Part shown: in pieces, positions 1 to 8,962 of the stretch
Layout: the number at the start of each line of letters is the position of its first letter
How positions within the stretch are numbered: position 1 is the stretch's first letter
DNA from: Pseudomonas marginalis
GTDB taxonomy: Bacteria; Pseudomonadota; Gammaproteobacteria; Pseudomonadales; Pseudomonadaceae
Reading direction: 5' to 3'
Assembly (NCBI RefSeq): GCF_001645105.1
Contig: NZ_LKEG01000036.1
Span: 256,493 to 320,492 of the forward strand
DNA: 64,000 nucleotides
Position numbers and translations under genes: made by a program
Notes under the pieces: generated by a model
Seen by the model: only the letters and a program-made list of their open reading frames with translations
Told to the model about the DNA's origin: nothing
Database searches by the model: none

Positions 1-365
1 AACAGGGCCGAGAGGTTGACCGCCAGCGTGCGCTCAAGAATCGCCGGGGTGATCTGTGCGAATGGCGTCAACGGAAAGTAGCCGGCGTTGTGCACCAGGA
101 TATCCAGGCGGCCCCAGCTGCGTTCGATTCCCTTCACCCATTCGAGTACCGCCGCCGCATCGGCCAGGTCAACCTCGATGGCCGCGACCTGGCACGCTCG
201 CGCCGTCAGGTCGTCGGCCAGCGCCTGGGCTTGCGCCAGCTGAAGGTCGGCAATCATCACACGCGCGCCGCGCACAGCAAACGCCTCGACGATGGCCCGG
301 CCGATGCCCTGCGCGCCACCAGTGACCAGCACGGTTTTGCCGCTGAAATTCAAGTCGTCAGGCAT
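1..365 (-). CDS. Short-chain dehydrogenase/reductase, C-terminus cut by window edge
   Basis: The ATG at 363-365 opens a frame that stays open to base 1, giving 121 codons of an SDR. The Rossmann nucleotide motif TGGAQGIG is at residues 15-22 and the NAG motif follows after the DLADAAAV segment; the catalytic Ser-Tyr-Lys part lies beyond the window. The start overlaps the stop of the neighbouring SDR by 8 bp, so the two are probably translationally coupled at the distal end of the minus-strand operon from about 1972. The substrate cannot be told; the neighbours (MoaF-like protein, FAD oxidase) suggest an alcohol or aldehyde from amine catabolism, which is inference. Confidence 0.85.
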   Translation of the reverse strand, partial: MPDDLNFSGKTVLVTGGAQGIGRAIVEAFAVRGARVMIADLQLAQAQALADDLTARACQVAAIEVDLADAAAVLEWVKGIERSWGRLDILVHNAGYFPLTPFAQITPAILERTLAVNLSAL

Positions 366-1158
366 GTGCGCGCTCCATATGGGCATAGGCCAGTGTCGGC
401 ACATCGACGATGCTCGAACCGCCGTCGGCGACCACGCTGGCCCCGGTGATGATCGAGGCATCGCGGCTGGCCAGGAAGCGGCAGACCTTGGCGATTTCTT
501 CGGCGCTGGCGGGGCGTCGTAACGGTACGTCGGCGCATACGCGGGCATAGGCTTGCGGCAGTGTGTCCCCATAAAAGCTCATCAGCGGCTGCATTTCTTC
601 GTCGGCCATCGGCGTAGTGACCCAGCCTGGGCACACCGCGTTCACGCGCACGCCGCGTGGGCCGTAATCCCGCGCCAAGGAGCGATTAAGCCCGAGCAGC
701 GCGTGCTTGGCAGTGGTGTAGCCGCACACTTCGGGACCGGCGGCCAGGGAGGCGATGGAGCCGAGCAACACGATAGTTCCGGCGCATTCGATCAGCAGCG
801 GCAGGCAGGCGCGGGCGCTGTAGAACGCACTGTCCAGGTTGCTGCGCAAGGCCGCCTCCCAGGTGGGAGGGCTGGTCTCGGTGGCGCTGCCCACACCATG
901 CCCACCGGCGCAGGCCAGCAGCACATCGAGGCGGCCGTAGCGCTCACGGATCTGTGCGACGAAGCCTTCCCAGCTGTCCGGACAGGCTGCGTCGCCGACC
1001 AAGACCAGGCCGCCGGTGTCCCCGGCCACTTGCTCCAGAGGCTCGCGGCGCCGGCCGATCAGCACCAGGTTGGCGCCCTCGGCGGCGTACAGCCGGGCGC
1101 AGGCGGCACCGATGCCCGTGCCGGCCCCGGTGATCACAACGGTACGTGGATCAGGCAT
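358..1158 (-). CDS. SDR family NAD(P)-dependent oxidoreductase
   Basis: A 266-residue SDR of classical length. The cofactor motif TGAGTGIG is at residues 10-17 and the catalytic residues are Ser134 (in GSIAS), Tyr147 and Lys151 (YTTAK), so it should be active. The longer open frame reaching 1239 is not used: the ATG at 1158 begins the expected N-terminus (MPDPRTVVITGAG) and overlaps the stop of the MoaF-like gene by 8 bp. It sits between the MoaF-like gene and a second SDR, and the same 8-bp overlap links all three, so one operon is likely. Two SDRs in tandem suggest sequential or stereo-complementary steps on one substrate (inference). Confidence 0.88.
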   Translation of the reverse strand: MPDPRTVVITGAGTGIGAACARLYAAEGANLVLIGRRREPLEQVAGDTGGLVLVGDAACPDSWEGFVAQIRERYGRLDVLLACAGGHGVGSATETSPPTWEAALRSNLDSAFYSARACLPLLIECAGTIVLLGSIASLAAGPEVCGYTTAKHALLGLNRSLARDYGPRGVRVNAVCPGWVTTPMADEEMQPLMSFYGDTLPQAYARVCADVPLRRPASAEEIAKVCRFLASRDASIITGASVVADGGSSIVDVPTLAYAHMERAHA

Positions 1159-1972
1159 CGGGATACTCCGTGCGGTTGAGCACTTGGCAGTAGGAGCTGA
1201 CCGGAAAGTTCGACAGCTCATCGAAGGCCGCGCCGGCATAGCCGAAGATCTTGCCGTCGCTGCGGTGCTGTTGCAGGTCGATCAGGACCAGACCGAGGGT
1301 GGGGATGATCTTTTCGCGCCAGACGAACAGGTACAACTGATCGGCAATCTTGTAGTAGTCACAGCGGTCGGTGTCGCACAAGCCTTGCTCCACACCCTTG
1401 AGGCATTGCCAGGCATAGAACTGATCGTTCAGGTAGATGTGTTCGTAGACTTCGCTGGGGCTGTAGCGATACAGGTTGCGCAAGCCGGTCAGTTCCTGAG
1501 TGGGCGCGTGGGGGCATTGGCCGGGCTGCCAGGGTTGGTCCAGGCTGCCATGCAGGAAGTCCACGTCCACCGAGGTCAGGGCCTTGCCGGCCAGGGCGCG
1601 GCTGTAAAGGCCTTCCTCGGTTTGTTCGCGCTTGGGCATGCGGCCGATCACGGCGGTAAAGGACGACGTGGTGGTGTCCAGCACCAGGCTGATCGACCAG
1701 GCCTGACCGGCCTCGTGCTTGATGAAGTCGACCAAGTACAGGCCCGGGCGTACCGAGGTGGCGCGGTATGCGGCCGACCCGCTGGAGTGACCGTCGGCGG
1801 CGTGCCATTGCAACGCCTCGGTGTCAAAGCGATGCTCGATCTGCCAGCCGTTGGCGAAGTGCAGGTGGAAGGTCTTGCCGTTGAGGTCGGCAAGGTTGGG
1901 CAGGATAAACGCGTCGGGCGCGAAACCGTCGGCGAGGGCGCCTACGGTGATCCAGTCGGATTGGGTGGTCAT
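1151..1972 (-). CDS. MoaF-family protein
   Basis: A 273-residue protein resembling MoaF, a two-domain lipocalin-like family first known from the monoamine regulon of Klebsiella and often mislabelled as molybdenum-cofactor synthesis. The sequence has repeated beta-rich segments (FHLHFANGW near the N-terminus; LYLFVWREKI and GKIFGYAG near the C-terminus) and no membrane segment. The ATG at 1972 is preferred over one at 2011 because the family starts close to the TTQSDW segment. The family function is not biochemically established. Its position between an SDR and a LuxR-type regulator, beside the hpa genes, fits a role in aromatic monoamine use, since tyramine is degraded through 4-hydroxyphenylacetate. 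Confidence 0.7.
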   Translation of the reverse strand: MTTQSDWITVGALADGFAPDAFILPNLADLNGKTFHLHFANGWQIEHRFDTEALQWHAADGHSSGSAAYRATSVRPGLYLVDFIKHEAGQAWSISLVLDTTTSSFTAVIGRMPKREQTEEGLYSRALAGKALTSVDVDFLHGSLDQPWQPGQCPHAPTQELTGLRNLYRYSPSEVYEHIYLNDQFYAWQCLKGVEQGLCDTDRCDYYKIADQLYLFVWREKIIPTLGLVLIDLQQHRSDGKIFGYAGAAFDELSNFPVSSYCQVLNRTEYPDA

Positions 1973-2057
1973 GGCATGGCTCCGGTTGATGGAATGGACA
2001 TCCCGGATCATGCGGCGGGCGAGGAGGCTCGCCTATCAACCGAAGGGTTGAGGCGGC

Positions 2058-2717
2058 TTAAAGAAACAGCGCGGCGACCAGCTCGGTGCGGCTGCTCACG
2101 CCCGTCTTGCGAAACAGGTGGATCAGGTGGGTCTTGATGGTCGGCAGGCCGACGCCCAGCTCCAGTGCCAATTGCTTGTTGCTTGCACCTTGACGCAATA
2201 ACCAGGCGATCTGGCGCTCTTTGGGCGTAAGCCCGGCCAGCGCATCGTCGCAGGGCTGCATATTGGCCACGGCCATCTGCAGCAACGCCTGCAACGCGTT
2301 GAGCTGAGTCAATTGGTCGGCGGTAAACACCCCTTGTTCGGCGGTGCGCAGCAAGGAGATGGCCGCCTGCGGCTGGTCGGCGCGATGGGCGACGATCTCC
2401 ACCACATCGACCACGCCGTAACGCTGCAGGAAGTCCCGGTAACGGTGGCTGTCACGCGGCGGCTGGCGTGCCATGGCGAAACCCAGGGGCACCACCGTCA
2501 ACCCGCTGGACAGGCAATTGCGCGGTTGCAACGGGTCGAATTGGCGGTAGTTGTCCAGATAGTCGCGGTGCATTTCACGGCTCATGCCGTGCAGCCGGAA
2601 GTCGCACGCTTGCAGTTGGCGGTCGACACAATAGAACGCCGCCTGGCTGACGGGGACGAGCTGGGTAAAAGCCTGCAGGCAATGGCCGGCAACTTCCTGA
2701 GCGGGGAGGGTGTGCAT
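2058..2717 (-). CDS. LuxR-family transcriptional regulator
   Basis: A 219-residue regulator with a C-terminal LuxR-type helix-turn-helix: LTPKERQIAWLLRQGASNKQLA followed by the recognition-helix region GVGLPTIKTHL, about residues 164-210. The N-terminal part is not an obvious autoinducer-binding domain or response-regulator receiver, so the signal is unknown. It lies on the same strand as the MoaF-like gene 86 bp further on and the cupin gene 58 bp upstream, and is the only regulator inside the 1-4470 set; control of that set is the simplest reading (inference). Confidence 0.8.
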   Translation of the reverse strand: MHTLPAQEVAGHCLQAFTQLVPVSQAAFYCVDRQLQACDFRLHGMSREMHRDYLDNYRQFDPLQPRNCLSSGLTVVPLGFAMARQPPRDSHRYRDFLQRYGVVDVVEIVAHRADQPQAAISLLRTAEQGVFTADQLTQLNALQALLQMAVANMQPCDDALAGLTPKERQIAWLLRQGASNKQLALELGVGLPTIKTHLIHLFRKTGVSSRTELVAALFL

Positions 2718-2774
2718 GGTCAGTCACCTGCGCCGGAGGAAACGCTGCTGGCCGAAGCCAGCAGGCGAAAGCGA

Positions 2775-3140
2775 TCAGACTACCGCGAAATAATGCTTCA
2801 CAAAACTCTCGCTCACCACCTCCCACAATACCGGTGTGCCCTTGGTCACAAACCAGCTGTCGCCGGCCTTGTAGCGGGTGGTCTGGCCGGTGCTTTCGTC
2901 GGTCAACAGCACTTCGCCGGTGACCACCGTGGCTTGCTCGGCGAACGGGTAGACCATCCGGAATTTGCCTTGGGTGGTGCCGAAATAGGCGCTGCTGACG
3001 GGGTCGGTCGGTGCGCCGAAGGTCATTTTGCCAAAGGCGTTGACTTCACCTTCGAGGATCTCGGAGCCCAGGTCGGCAACGGTGCCCCAGGCATCGAGGT
3101 CCGACAATTGGGTATCTTTTTTCAGGGTTGTAACGGGCAT
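2775..3140 (-). CDS. Cupin-fold protein, DUF861/EutQ-like
   Basis: A small (121-residue) single-domain cupin. The beta-barrel signature is seen as FRMVYPFAEQATVVTGEVLLTD and the later segment YKAGDSWFVTKGTPVLWEV, typical of the cupin_3 group often found beside amine or sarcosine oxidoreductases. The ATG at 3140 starts MPVTTLKK and is preceded by a good ribosome-binding sequence (CAGGAG on the coding strand); the longer frame to 3269 is discounted. It sits 31 bp downstream of the FAD oxidase gene. The catalytic role is unknown; metal ligands are not obvious, so a sugar- or ligand-binding role is also possible. Confidence 0.75.
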   Translation of the reverse strand: MPVTTLKKDTQLSDLDAWGTVADLGSEILEGEVNAFGKMTFGAPTDPVSSAYFGTTQGKFRMVYPFAEQATVVTGEVLLTDESTGQTTRYKAGDSWFVTKGTPVLWEVVSESFVKHYFAVV

Positions 3141-3171
3141 GGCAGTTCTCCTGTGAATGAAACAGCGGGGC

Positions 3172-4470
3172 TTAACGGCGACCGTTGAAGTAGCCCGAGA
3201 GTTGGTGAAGGCTTTTGCCGGCCGTGAGCAGCAGTGGGCGGATATGATCCTTGCCCATGATCTGCGCATGCTTGACCGAGCTGATCAGGTCGTAGCGCGA
3301 AGAGCCTTCGCTCATGCCTTCGGCCAAGACCTTGCAGATGATGTGGCTGGGCGTAACCCCAAAACCTGCGTAACCCTGCACGTAGAAGGCGTTGGGGCGC
3401 CCGCTCAGCGTGCCGATCTGCGGGAACAGGTTGGCCCCGGTCGCCATCGGCCCGCCCCACGCCAGGTCGATTTTGACGTCCTTCAGGTACGGGAAAATCT
3501 TCAGCATCAGGTTGCGGTTCCAGGCTTTGAGGTCCAGCGGGATGTGCTCGACAAACGGCGTGGCGGCACCGAACAGCAGACGGTTCTCGTTGGTGACGCG
3601 GTAGTAGTCGATGACCGGCCGAATATCGCTGTAGGCACCGCGGATCGGGCTGATGCGGTGGATCATCTCGTCCGACAGCGGCTCGGTCATCAGCTGGAAG
3701 GCGTAGGTGTTGACGGTGGTTTTGTGCAGTTCAGGTTCCAGTTTGTTGAGGAAACTGTCGCAGGCCCACAACAGCTTGGCGGCTTTGACTGAACCTCGGC
3801 CGGTGCGCACGGTGATGCGCTCGCCGTAGCTGACCTCCAGGGCGGGGCTGTGCTCGAAGATGCGCACGCCATGACCGGCCAGCGCCTTGGCTTCGCCCAG
3901 CAGCAGGTTCAGCGAGTGCACGTGCCCGCCGCCCATGTGCAGCAACGCGCTGGTGTAGGCGTCGGAGCCGATGATCTGCTTGACCTCGGACCCGGCCATA
4001 AAACGGATTTCGTCCTTGGTGTTGATCGACTGGAAGTCCTTCTCCCAGGCGCGCAGGGTTTTTTCCTGGCGGGCATTGAAGCCCATGTAGCCATAGGCGT
4101 GGCAGAAGTCGGCGTCGATTGCGTATTTGGCGATACGGTCCTTGATGATGCCGGCGCCCAGCTCGCTGATTTCAAAGATCTGGCGCAGGCCCTCGTCGCC
4201 CACCTGGTTCTTGATTTTTTCCAGGTCATGGCCGATCCCCGCCATGATCTGCCCGCCGTTGCGGCCCGTACCGCCGAAGCCCAGGTAGCGCGCCTCGAGT
4301 ACCACGATGTTGGTGATGCCTTTTTCCGCAAGTTCCAGTGCGGTATTGATGCCCGAGAAACCGCCGCCAATCACGACCACGTCGGCTTCTACGTCCTGCT
4401 CGAGCGTGGGAAAGCTGAGGTTGTATTTCTTGGTTGCCGAATAGTAGGTAGGCGTTTCGATATTGATCAT
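3172..4470 (-). CDS. FAD-dependent oxidoreductase, PuuB/DAO-like amine oxidase
   Basis: A 432-residue flavoprotein of the D-amino-acid oxidase/PuuB family, the group that oxidises secondary or primary amines such as gamma-glutamylputrescine. The N-terminal dinucleotide motif VVVIGGGFSGINTA is at about residues 28-41, followed by the typical LEARYLGFGGTGRNGGQ segment and, near the end, YVQGYAGFGVTPSH. The ATG at 4470 was taken because the family begins with a short TPTYYSAT leader; an upstream in-frame start at 4515 is less likely. It is divergent from hpaR with 237 bp between. An aromatic monoamine substrate is suggested by the neighbours but not shown by the protein itself. Confidence 0.82.
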   Translation of the reverse strand: MINIETPTYYSATKKYNLSFPTLEQDVEADVVVIGGGFSGINTALELAEKGITNIVVLEARYLGFGGTGRNGGQIMAGIGHDLEKIKNQVGDEGLRQIFEISELGAGIIKDRIAKYAIDADFCHAYGYMGFNARQEKTLRAWEKDFQSINTKDEIRFMAGSEVKQIIGSDAYTSALLHMGGGHVHSLNLLLGEAKALAGHGVRIFEHSPALEVSYGERITVRTGRGSVKAAKLLWACDSFLNKLEPELHKTTVNTYAFQLMTEPLSDEMIHRISPIRGAYSDIRPVIDYYRVTNENRLLFGAATPFVEHIPLDLKAWNRNLMLKIFPYLKDVKIDLAWGGPMATGANLFPQIGTLSGRPNAFYVQGYAGFGVTPSHIICKVLAEGMSEGSSRYDLISSVKHAQIMGKDHIRPLLLTAGKSLHQLSGYFNGRR

Positions 4471-4673
4471 GGCGCAGCCTGGAAAAGTGAAGGGATCTCG
4501 CTGCAGAGCCGACAAACAGCTCTGTGCCTGTTGGGGTGTATTAAGTGCCTTCCGAGCGGTAGGTGTCTTGATTCTGTGTGCCGCCGGCCTTGATCGTGGC
4601 TGCCAATGTCAACGATGAATCCGGCCGGGCAATAAAGCGGCACACGCCAATCGGCGGCCGGTGTTAGAGTGTT

Positions 4674-4687
4674 GTTAATCTGTTAAC
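4674..4687. promoter_or_regulatory. Candidate HpaR-type operator upstream of hpaR
   Basis: A perfect 5-bp inverted repeat, GTTAATCTGTTAAC, lies 21 bp before the hpaR start in the promoter region shared with the divergent FAD oxidase. The TTAAC half-sites match those of the larger dyad upstream of hpaG1. Autoregulation by HpaR is inferred. Confidence 0.45.
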
Positions 4688-4707
4688 TAATTACGACGTC
4701 TCCATTT

Positions 4708-5130
4708 ATGTCCAAACCGCGCCAATCCTTGACCCTTACTTTGCTCCAGGCGCGTGAAGCCGCCATGGGTTTTTTTCGGCCTTCGCTCAATCAACACGGA
4801 CTGACCGAGCAGCAGTGGCGGGTCATTCGTATCTTGAGCCAGCACGAGGAGCTTGAGATCAATCGCCTGGCTGAGCTGGCGTGCATCCTCAAGCCGAGCA
4901 TGACCGGTGTGCTGGTGCGCATGGAAGCGGCGGGCATGGTTGAGCGGCGCAAGGCGCAACAGGATCAACGGCGTGTGCTGGTGCGGCTGGCCGAGAAGGG
5001 GCAAGCGTGTTTCGATTCGATGAGCCAGAGCATGGAGGCCAATTACCAGCGTTTACAGGCGGACTTTGGCGAAGAGAAGTTGCAGACTTTGCTGGCCTTG
5101 CTCAACGAGCTTAAAGGCCTCAAGCGCTAA
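4708..5130 (+). CDS. hpaR: HpaR-like MarR-family repressor of homoprotocatechuate degradation (copy 1)
   Basis: A 140-residue MarR protein that reads as HpaR, the repressor of the 4-hydroxyphenylacetate meta-cleavage operon that is released by the aromatic ligand. The winged-helix core is clear: LTEQQWRVIRIL, then LAELACILKPSMTGVLVRME and the wing RRKAQQDQRRVLVRLAEKG. It starts MSKPRQSLTLTLLQAREAAM, nearly the same as a second copy at 14042. The gene is alone on the plus strand, divergent from the FAD oxidase and separated from hpaI by a hairpin-rich element. Which of the two copies controls hpaG1 cannot be decided from sequence. Confidence 0.88.
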   Translation: MSKPRQSLTLTLLQAREAAMGFFRPSLNQHGLTEQQWRVIRILSQHEELEINRLAELACILKPSMTGVLVRMEAAGMVERRKAQQDQRRVLVRLAEKGQACFDSMSQSMEANYQRLQADFGEEKLQTLLALLNELKGLKR

Positions 5131-5164
5131 TTAAGCGTGGGTGTAAACCGATCCAAATGTGGGA

Positions 5165-5447
5165 GGGGGCTTGCCCCCGATGGCGGCCTGGCAGCCGACC
5201 TGGATGTTGGATCAGACGGAGTACATATCCGTTATTTAGGTAACGGCCACTTAGGGTTCCGCTCTTACAGCGGCTCACTTTTGGAGAGACCCAAAAGTAA
5301 GCAAAAAGTCTTCGCCCCAACACTCGGCACCTCGCCTAGGCTCGGTGTGCCCTCACTCCGGCTTGAATCCGTGGGCCGCCGCCACGCGCCATCCATGGCG
5401 CGGGGCGGCTAACCCGGCGTCCTGCCGGGTTGCCCACGGATTCAAGC
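5165..5447. repeat. Hairpin-rich intergenic repeat element (REP plus structured block)
   Basis: The 404-bp gap between hpaR and hpaI holds no credible gene but is dense in perfect inverted repeats. There is a REP-like GGGGGC-TT-GCCCCC at 5165-5178, then CCGTTA/TAACGG at 5229-5246, ACTTTTGG/CCAAAAGT at 5277-5298, and a 16-bp arm pair at 5361-5376 and 5432-5447. That long stem encloses two more hairpins, 5386-5401 and 5412-5430, making a cloverleaf-like fold. Short direct repeats (CAGATCACAAG) follow at about 5488-5515. From memory of Pseudomonas intergenic DNA this kind of block is multicopy; that needs a genome search. It may also act as a terminator for hpaR and hpaI. Confidence 0.65.
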
Positions 5448-5534
5448 CTGCGTTCGGCCAGCGTGTTTGACGGGGCGCCTGAGATCAAGATCACAAGCAG
5501 ATCACAAGCAGATCAAAAGCCGGCGCCTGCATCG

Positions 5535-6338
5535 TTAGTAGATGGCGCCAGCGGTGCTGGTGGGTGCCGATGAACCCTTGAACGCCGCCGCCAGGGTTTG
5601 TAGCCCGCGCATCAGCACTGTGGTGTCCACGCCCACCGCGACAAACGCCGCTCCCAGTTCGATGTAGCGCCGGGCCAGTGTCGGGTCGGCGCTGAGAATA
5701 CCGGCGGCTTTGCCGGCGCTGCGGATGCGCGCAATGGCGTCTTCGATTGCCGTCTGCACCTGCGGATGAGCCGGGTTGCCGCGATGGCCCATCGAGGCGC
5801 TCAGGTCCGCCGGCCCGATAAACACGCCGTCGACCCCCTCCACGGCGGCAATCGCGTCGAGGTTGGCCAGGCCTTCGCGGCTTTCGATCTGTACCAGCAG
5901 GCATATCTGCTCATCGGCGTGGTCGAGGTAACCGGGAATGCTGTTCCAGCGCGACGCCCTGGCCAGTGCGCTGCCGACGCCCCGAACCCCGTTGGGCGGG
6001 TAGTGAATGGCATTCACCAGTTGCCGCGCTTGCTCGGCGTTTTCCACCATGGGCACCAGCAGTGTTTGCACGCCGATATCCAGCACTTGCTTGATCAGTG
6101 CGGTGTTGCCGACGACCGGGCGAATCACCGGATGGCTGGGGTAGGGCGCCACGGCCTGGAGCTGGCCGAGCATGCCGCGCAGGTCGTTGGGCGCATGTTC
6201 GCCGTCGATCAGCAGCCAGTCGAACCCGGCGTTGGCGGCCAGCTCGGCGCAGTAGGCATCGGACAAGCCCAGCCACAGGCCGATCTGGGTTTCACCGCTG
6301 CGCAGGCGCTGTTTGAAGGTGTTGACAGGCATATCCAT
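5535..6338 (-). CDS. hpaI: 4-hydroxy-2-oxoheptane-1,7-dioate aldolase
   Basis: A 267-residue class II pyruvate aldolase of the HpaI/HpcH family. It performs the last step of the homoprotocatechuate pathway, splitting 4-hydroxy-2-oxoheptanedioate into pyruvate and succinate semialdehyde. Family marks include [27 protein letters not shown], the metal-site stretch [15 protein letters not shown] and [15 protein letters not shown], and the cofactor-site segment [11 protein letters not shown]. Length matches the family. The start at 6338 follows a GGAG at suitable spacing; an ATG six bases later is an alternative. It is the last gene of the hpa operon, 14 bp after hpaH. Confidence 0.95.
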   Translation of the reverse strand: MDMPVNTFKQRLRSGETQIGLWLGLSDAYCAELAANAGFDWLLIDGEHAPNDLRGMLGQLQAVAPYPSHPVIRPVVGNTALIKQVLDIGVQTLLVPMVENAEQARQLVNAIHYPPNGVRGVGSALARASRWNSIPGYLDHADEQICLLVQIESREGLANLDAIAAVEGVDGVFIGPADLSASMGHRGNPAHPQVQTAIEDAIARIRSAGKAAGILSADPTLARRYIELGAAFVAVGVDTTVLMRGLQTLAAAFKGSSAPTSTAGAIY

Positions 6339-6352
6339 CGAGCGATCTCCGG

Positions 6353-7156
6353 TTAGACGAATCGGCAGGCGATGGAGCCCAGCATGTCGTAATCGACATG
6401 GAAGGTATCGCCTGGGTTGGCCGCGACAGGGCGGGTGAAAGAGCCGCCCAGGATGATTTGCCCGGGTTGCAGGGTCACGTCATAGGCCGCCAGTTTATTC
6501 GCCAGCCAGGCCACGCCTTTGGCCGGGTGATTGAGCACGGCGGCCGAGACGCCGGATTCCTCGATCACGCCATTGCGGTAGAGCACGGCGGGCACCTTGC
6601 GCAGGTCGATCTCGGTGGGGCGCACGGCACGCCCGCCCATGACCACGCCGGCGTTGGCGGCGTTGTCGGAGATGGTGTCGAACACCTTGCGGGTCGCCTT
6701 GGTGTGCGGGTCGACTTGCTGGATGCGCGCGTCGATGATCTCCAGCGCCGGGATCACCCATTCGGTGGCGTCCAGTACATCAAACACCGTCACGTTCGGG
6801 CCTTTGAGCGGTTTTCCGAGGATGAACGCCAGCTCCACCTCGACGCGCGGCACGATAAAGCGTTCGAACGGGATGTCGGTGCCTTCATCGAAGAACATGT
6901 CGTCGAGCAGCGCGCCGTAATCCGGCTCGGTGATGTTGGACGAAACCTGCATGGCGCGGGAGGTCAGGCCGATTTTATGCCCGACCAGCTTGCGCCCATC
7001 CTTGATTTTCTGCGCTACCCAGGCGCGTTGAATGGCATAGGCGTCTTCAATAGTGATTTCTGGGTGATCCAGGGAAAACTGACGCACCTGCTCGCGTGAG
7101 CGTTCAGCCTGGTCGAGGCGGGCGGCGGCTTGCTGAATGAGGTGTTGATCAAGCAT
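6353..7156 (-). CDS. hpaH: 2-oxo-hept-3-ene-1,7-dioate hydratase
   Basis: A 267-residue protein of the fumarylacetoacetase-like hydratase group (HpaH/MhpD). It adds water to 2-oxo-hept-3-enedioate to give the HpaI substrate. Visible marks are [15 protein letters not shown], the metal ligands in [18 protein letters not shown], and the C-terminal [13 protein letters not shown]. The ATG at 7156 fits the family N-terminus [11 protein letters not shown]; the longer frame to 7228 would run into the hpaX end. It lies between hpaX (13 bp) and hpaI (14 bp). Confidence 0.94.
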   Translation of the reverse strand: MLDQHLIQQAAARLDQAERSREQVRQFSLDHPEITIEDAYAIQRAWVAQKIKDGRKLVGHKIGLTSRAMQVSSNITEPDYGALLDDMFFDEGTDIPFERFIVPRVEVELAFILGKPLKGPNVTVFDVLDATEWVIPALEIIDARIQQVDPHTKATRKVFDTISDNAANAGVVMGGRAVRPTEIDLRKVPAVLYRNGVIEESGVSAAVLNHPAKGVAWLANKLAAYDVTLQPGQIILGGSFTRPVAANPGDTFHVDYDMLGSIACRFV

Positions 7157-7169
7157 GGCAAGGGTTCTC

Positions 7170-8474
7170 TTACTGAGGGTTGACGATGGCCGCCTGGGTG
7201 CGCAGCACCAGCAAGCCACCGAGTGCAATGAGCAGCGCCAGCACGTAAAGCGCCAGGCTGGCGCTCTGGGTGGTGTCGCGCATCCAGCCGATCAGGTACG
7301 GCGCAAAGAACGAGGCGATGCTGCCGAAGGAACTGATCAAGGCGATGCCGGCGGCTTGGGTGTGGTTGGACAGGAACGCCGGCGGCAACTGCCAGAACAT
7401 CGGCAACGCCGCGCTGGCACCCATGCCGGCGATGATCAGGCCGCCCAGTACCAGGGCCGGGTTGGCGGGGGCGAGCCCGGCGATGGCAATACCGGCCGCC
7501 GACATCAGCAAGGGCACGCACAGGTGCCAGCGGCGTTCGCGGTGGCGGTCGGACGAACGTCCGCAGCCGAGCATGAAGAAACAACCGGCCAGGTAGGGCA
7601 CCGCACTGAGCAGCCCGACCTTGCCGTCACTGCCGATGCCGGCGCCATGGATCAGTGTCGGCATCCAGAACGCCAGGGTGTTGACCGCCAGCATTACCGC
7701 GAAATACACCGCCACCAGCAGCCACACTTGCGGATTACGGAGAATGGCCGAGAACGAGGTGATGGATTTGCGGTGTTCTTCCTGGTGCAGCTGCTCGCGC
7801 AGTTGCTGCTTTTGCACGGGCGTCAGCCACTTCACCGTTTCGAAGCTGTCCGGCAGGCATTTGAGCACCACCAGCCCAAGCAGAATCACGGGGGCGCCTT
7901 CAATGACGAACATCCACTGCCACCCGCGCAAACCGCCCAGGTCATGAAAGTGTTCCAGGATGCCGCCGGAGAGCGGCCCGCCAATCACCCCGGCCATCGG
8001 CACGGCGATGGCAAACAGGGCGGTGACTTGCGCGCGCCGACCGGCCGGGTACCAGCGGTTCAAAAACACCAGGATGCCTGGGAAGAAACCGGCCTCGGCC
8101 ACACCGAGCAAAAAGCGCAGCACATAGAAGCCCATGGCGCTGTCGATCAGGAACATGCACGTCGACAACGCGCCCCACACCACCATCAACACGGCAATCC
8201 AGCGCCTGGGGCCCACGCGGTCCAGGGCCATGTTGCTGGGCACGCCAAACAGCGCGTAGGCCACGAAGAACAGGCCGGCGCCGAAGCCGTAGACCGTGTC
8301 GCTGAAGTTGAGGTCGGCGCTCATCTGCATTTTGGCGAAGCCGATGTTGATGCGGTCGAGGTGGGCAAAGAGGTAGCAGATCAGCAGCAGCGGCATCAGC
8401 CGCCAAGTCACGGTGCTGTGGGTTTGGTCACGGACGTCGGTGCCGAGCGTGTCGGCGGTATTGGCTGAGCTCAT
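7170..8474 (-). CDS. hpaX: 4-hydroxyphenylacetate permease, MFS
   Basis: A 434-residue major facilitator carrier of the anion:cation symporter group, inner membrane, presumably 12 helices. It carries the loop motif DRVGPRRW after helix 2 and starts with a short hydrophilic tail ([16 protein letters not shown]) before [23 protein letters not shown], typical of HpaX. Location inside the operon supports uptake of 4-hydroxyphenylacetate or 3,4-dihydroxyphenylacetate. The gene is 50 bp downstream of hpaF. Confidence 0.9.
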   Translation of the reverse strand: MSSANTADTLGTDVRDQTHSTVTWRLMPLLLICYLFAHLDRINIGFAKMQMSADLNFSDTVYGFGAGLFFVAYALFGVPSNMALDRVGPRRWIAVLMVVWGALSTCMFLIDSAMGFYVLRFLLGVAEAGFFPGILVFLNRWYPAGRRAQVTALFAIAVPMAGVIGGPLSGGILEHFHDLGGLRGWQWMFVIEGAPVILLGLVVLKCLPDSFETVKWLTPVQKQQLREQLHQEEHRKSITSFSAILRNPQVWLLVAVYFAVMLAVNTLAFWMPTLIHGAGIGSDGKVGLLSAVPYLAGCFFMLGCGRSSDRHRERRWHLCVPLLMSAAGIAIAGLAPANPALVLGGLIIAGMGASAALPMFWQLPPAFLSNHTQAAGIALISSFGSIASFFAPYLIGWMRDTTQSASLALYVLALLIALGGLLVLRTQAAIVNPQ

Positions 8475-8524
8475 GGTTTTATACTTTTTGTCTGAGAGGC
8501 CGATGGAACGAGCGGGTGGGTGTG

Positions 8525-8917
8525 TCAGCCCACCTGCGCCTTGAGGAAGGCGTGCACGTTGTTTTGCTTGAAGTTGAGCTGCTCGTGCAGCTCGATCATT
8601 TCAAACGACAACGCCAGCAGCCGCTGGTCCTGCAGCGCGGCGAAGTGCTGGGTGATCACCGCGAAGAGTTGTTCGGCGACCTTCTGGCGGGTTGCCAGGT
8701 CGCGACCATGGCCGACCTTCAACGTCATGTGCACGAAGGCGTAGTCGTGCTTGCCATCGGCCATGCGCCAGGTGTCGAGGCGCACGCCACGGCTGCGGAT
8801 GCCACCCAGGGGAAAAACGCCGCTGTCGCCCAGGGTGGCGTGGACTGTTTCGAACAGGCCAGGCAGGTCGGCTTGCTGTTCGATGTTGTCGGTGTACTCA
8901 ACGATAAAGTGGGGCAT
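8525..8917 (-). CDS. hpaF: 5-carboxymethyl-2-hydroxymuconate delta-isomerase
   Basis: A 130-residue tautomerase-superfamily enzyme that converts 5-carboxymethyl-2-hydroxymuconate to its oxo isomer. The N-terminus MPHFIVEYTDN provides the catalytic Pro2, and the length matches E. coli HpaF/HpcD. Order in the operon (hpaD upstream, hpaX downstream) is typical. The start at 8917 has a good upstream AGGAG on the coding strand. Confidence 0.94.
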   Translation of the reverse strand: MPHFIVEYTDNIEQQADLPGLFETVHATLGDSGVFPLGGIRSRGVRLDTWRMADGKHDYAFVHMTLKVGHGRDLATRQKVAEQLFAVITQHFAALQDQRLLALSFEMIELHEQLNFKQNNVHAFLKAQVG

Positions 8918-8962
8918 GAGGGGCTCCTTGAGGCCGCACGGGGATACCGGGCGGCCATGCGC

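Noticed and set aside
5137..5412. 91-codon plus-strand frame in the hpaR-hpaI gap
   Set aside because: It runs through the inverted repeats of the structured element, has Arg/Ser-rich composition and no ribosome-binding site.
7155..8468. 437-codon plus-strand frame
   Set aside because: It is the antisense shadow of hpaX; composition is His/Gln-rich and shows no family motif.
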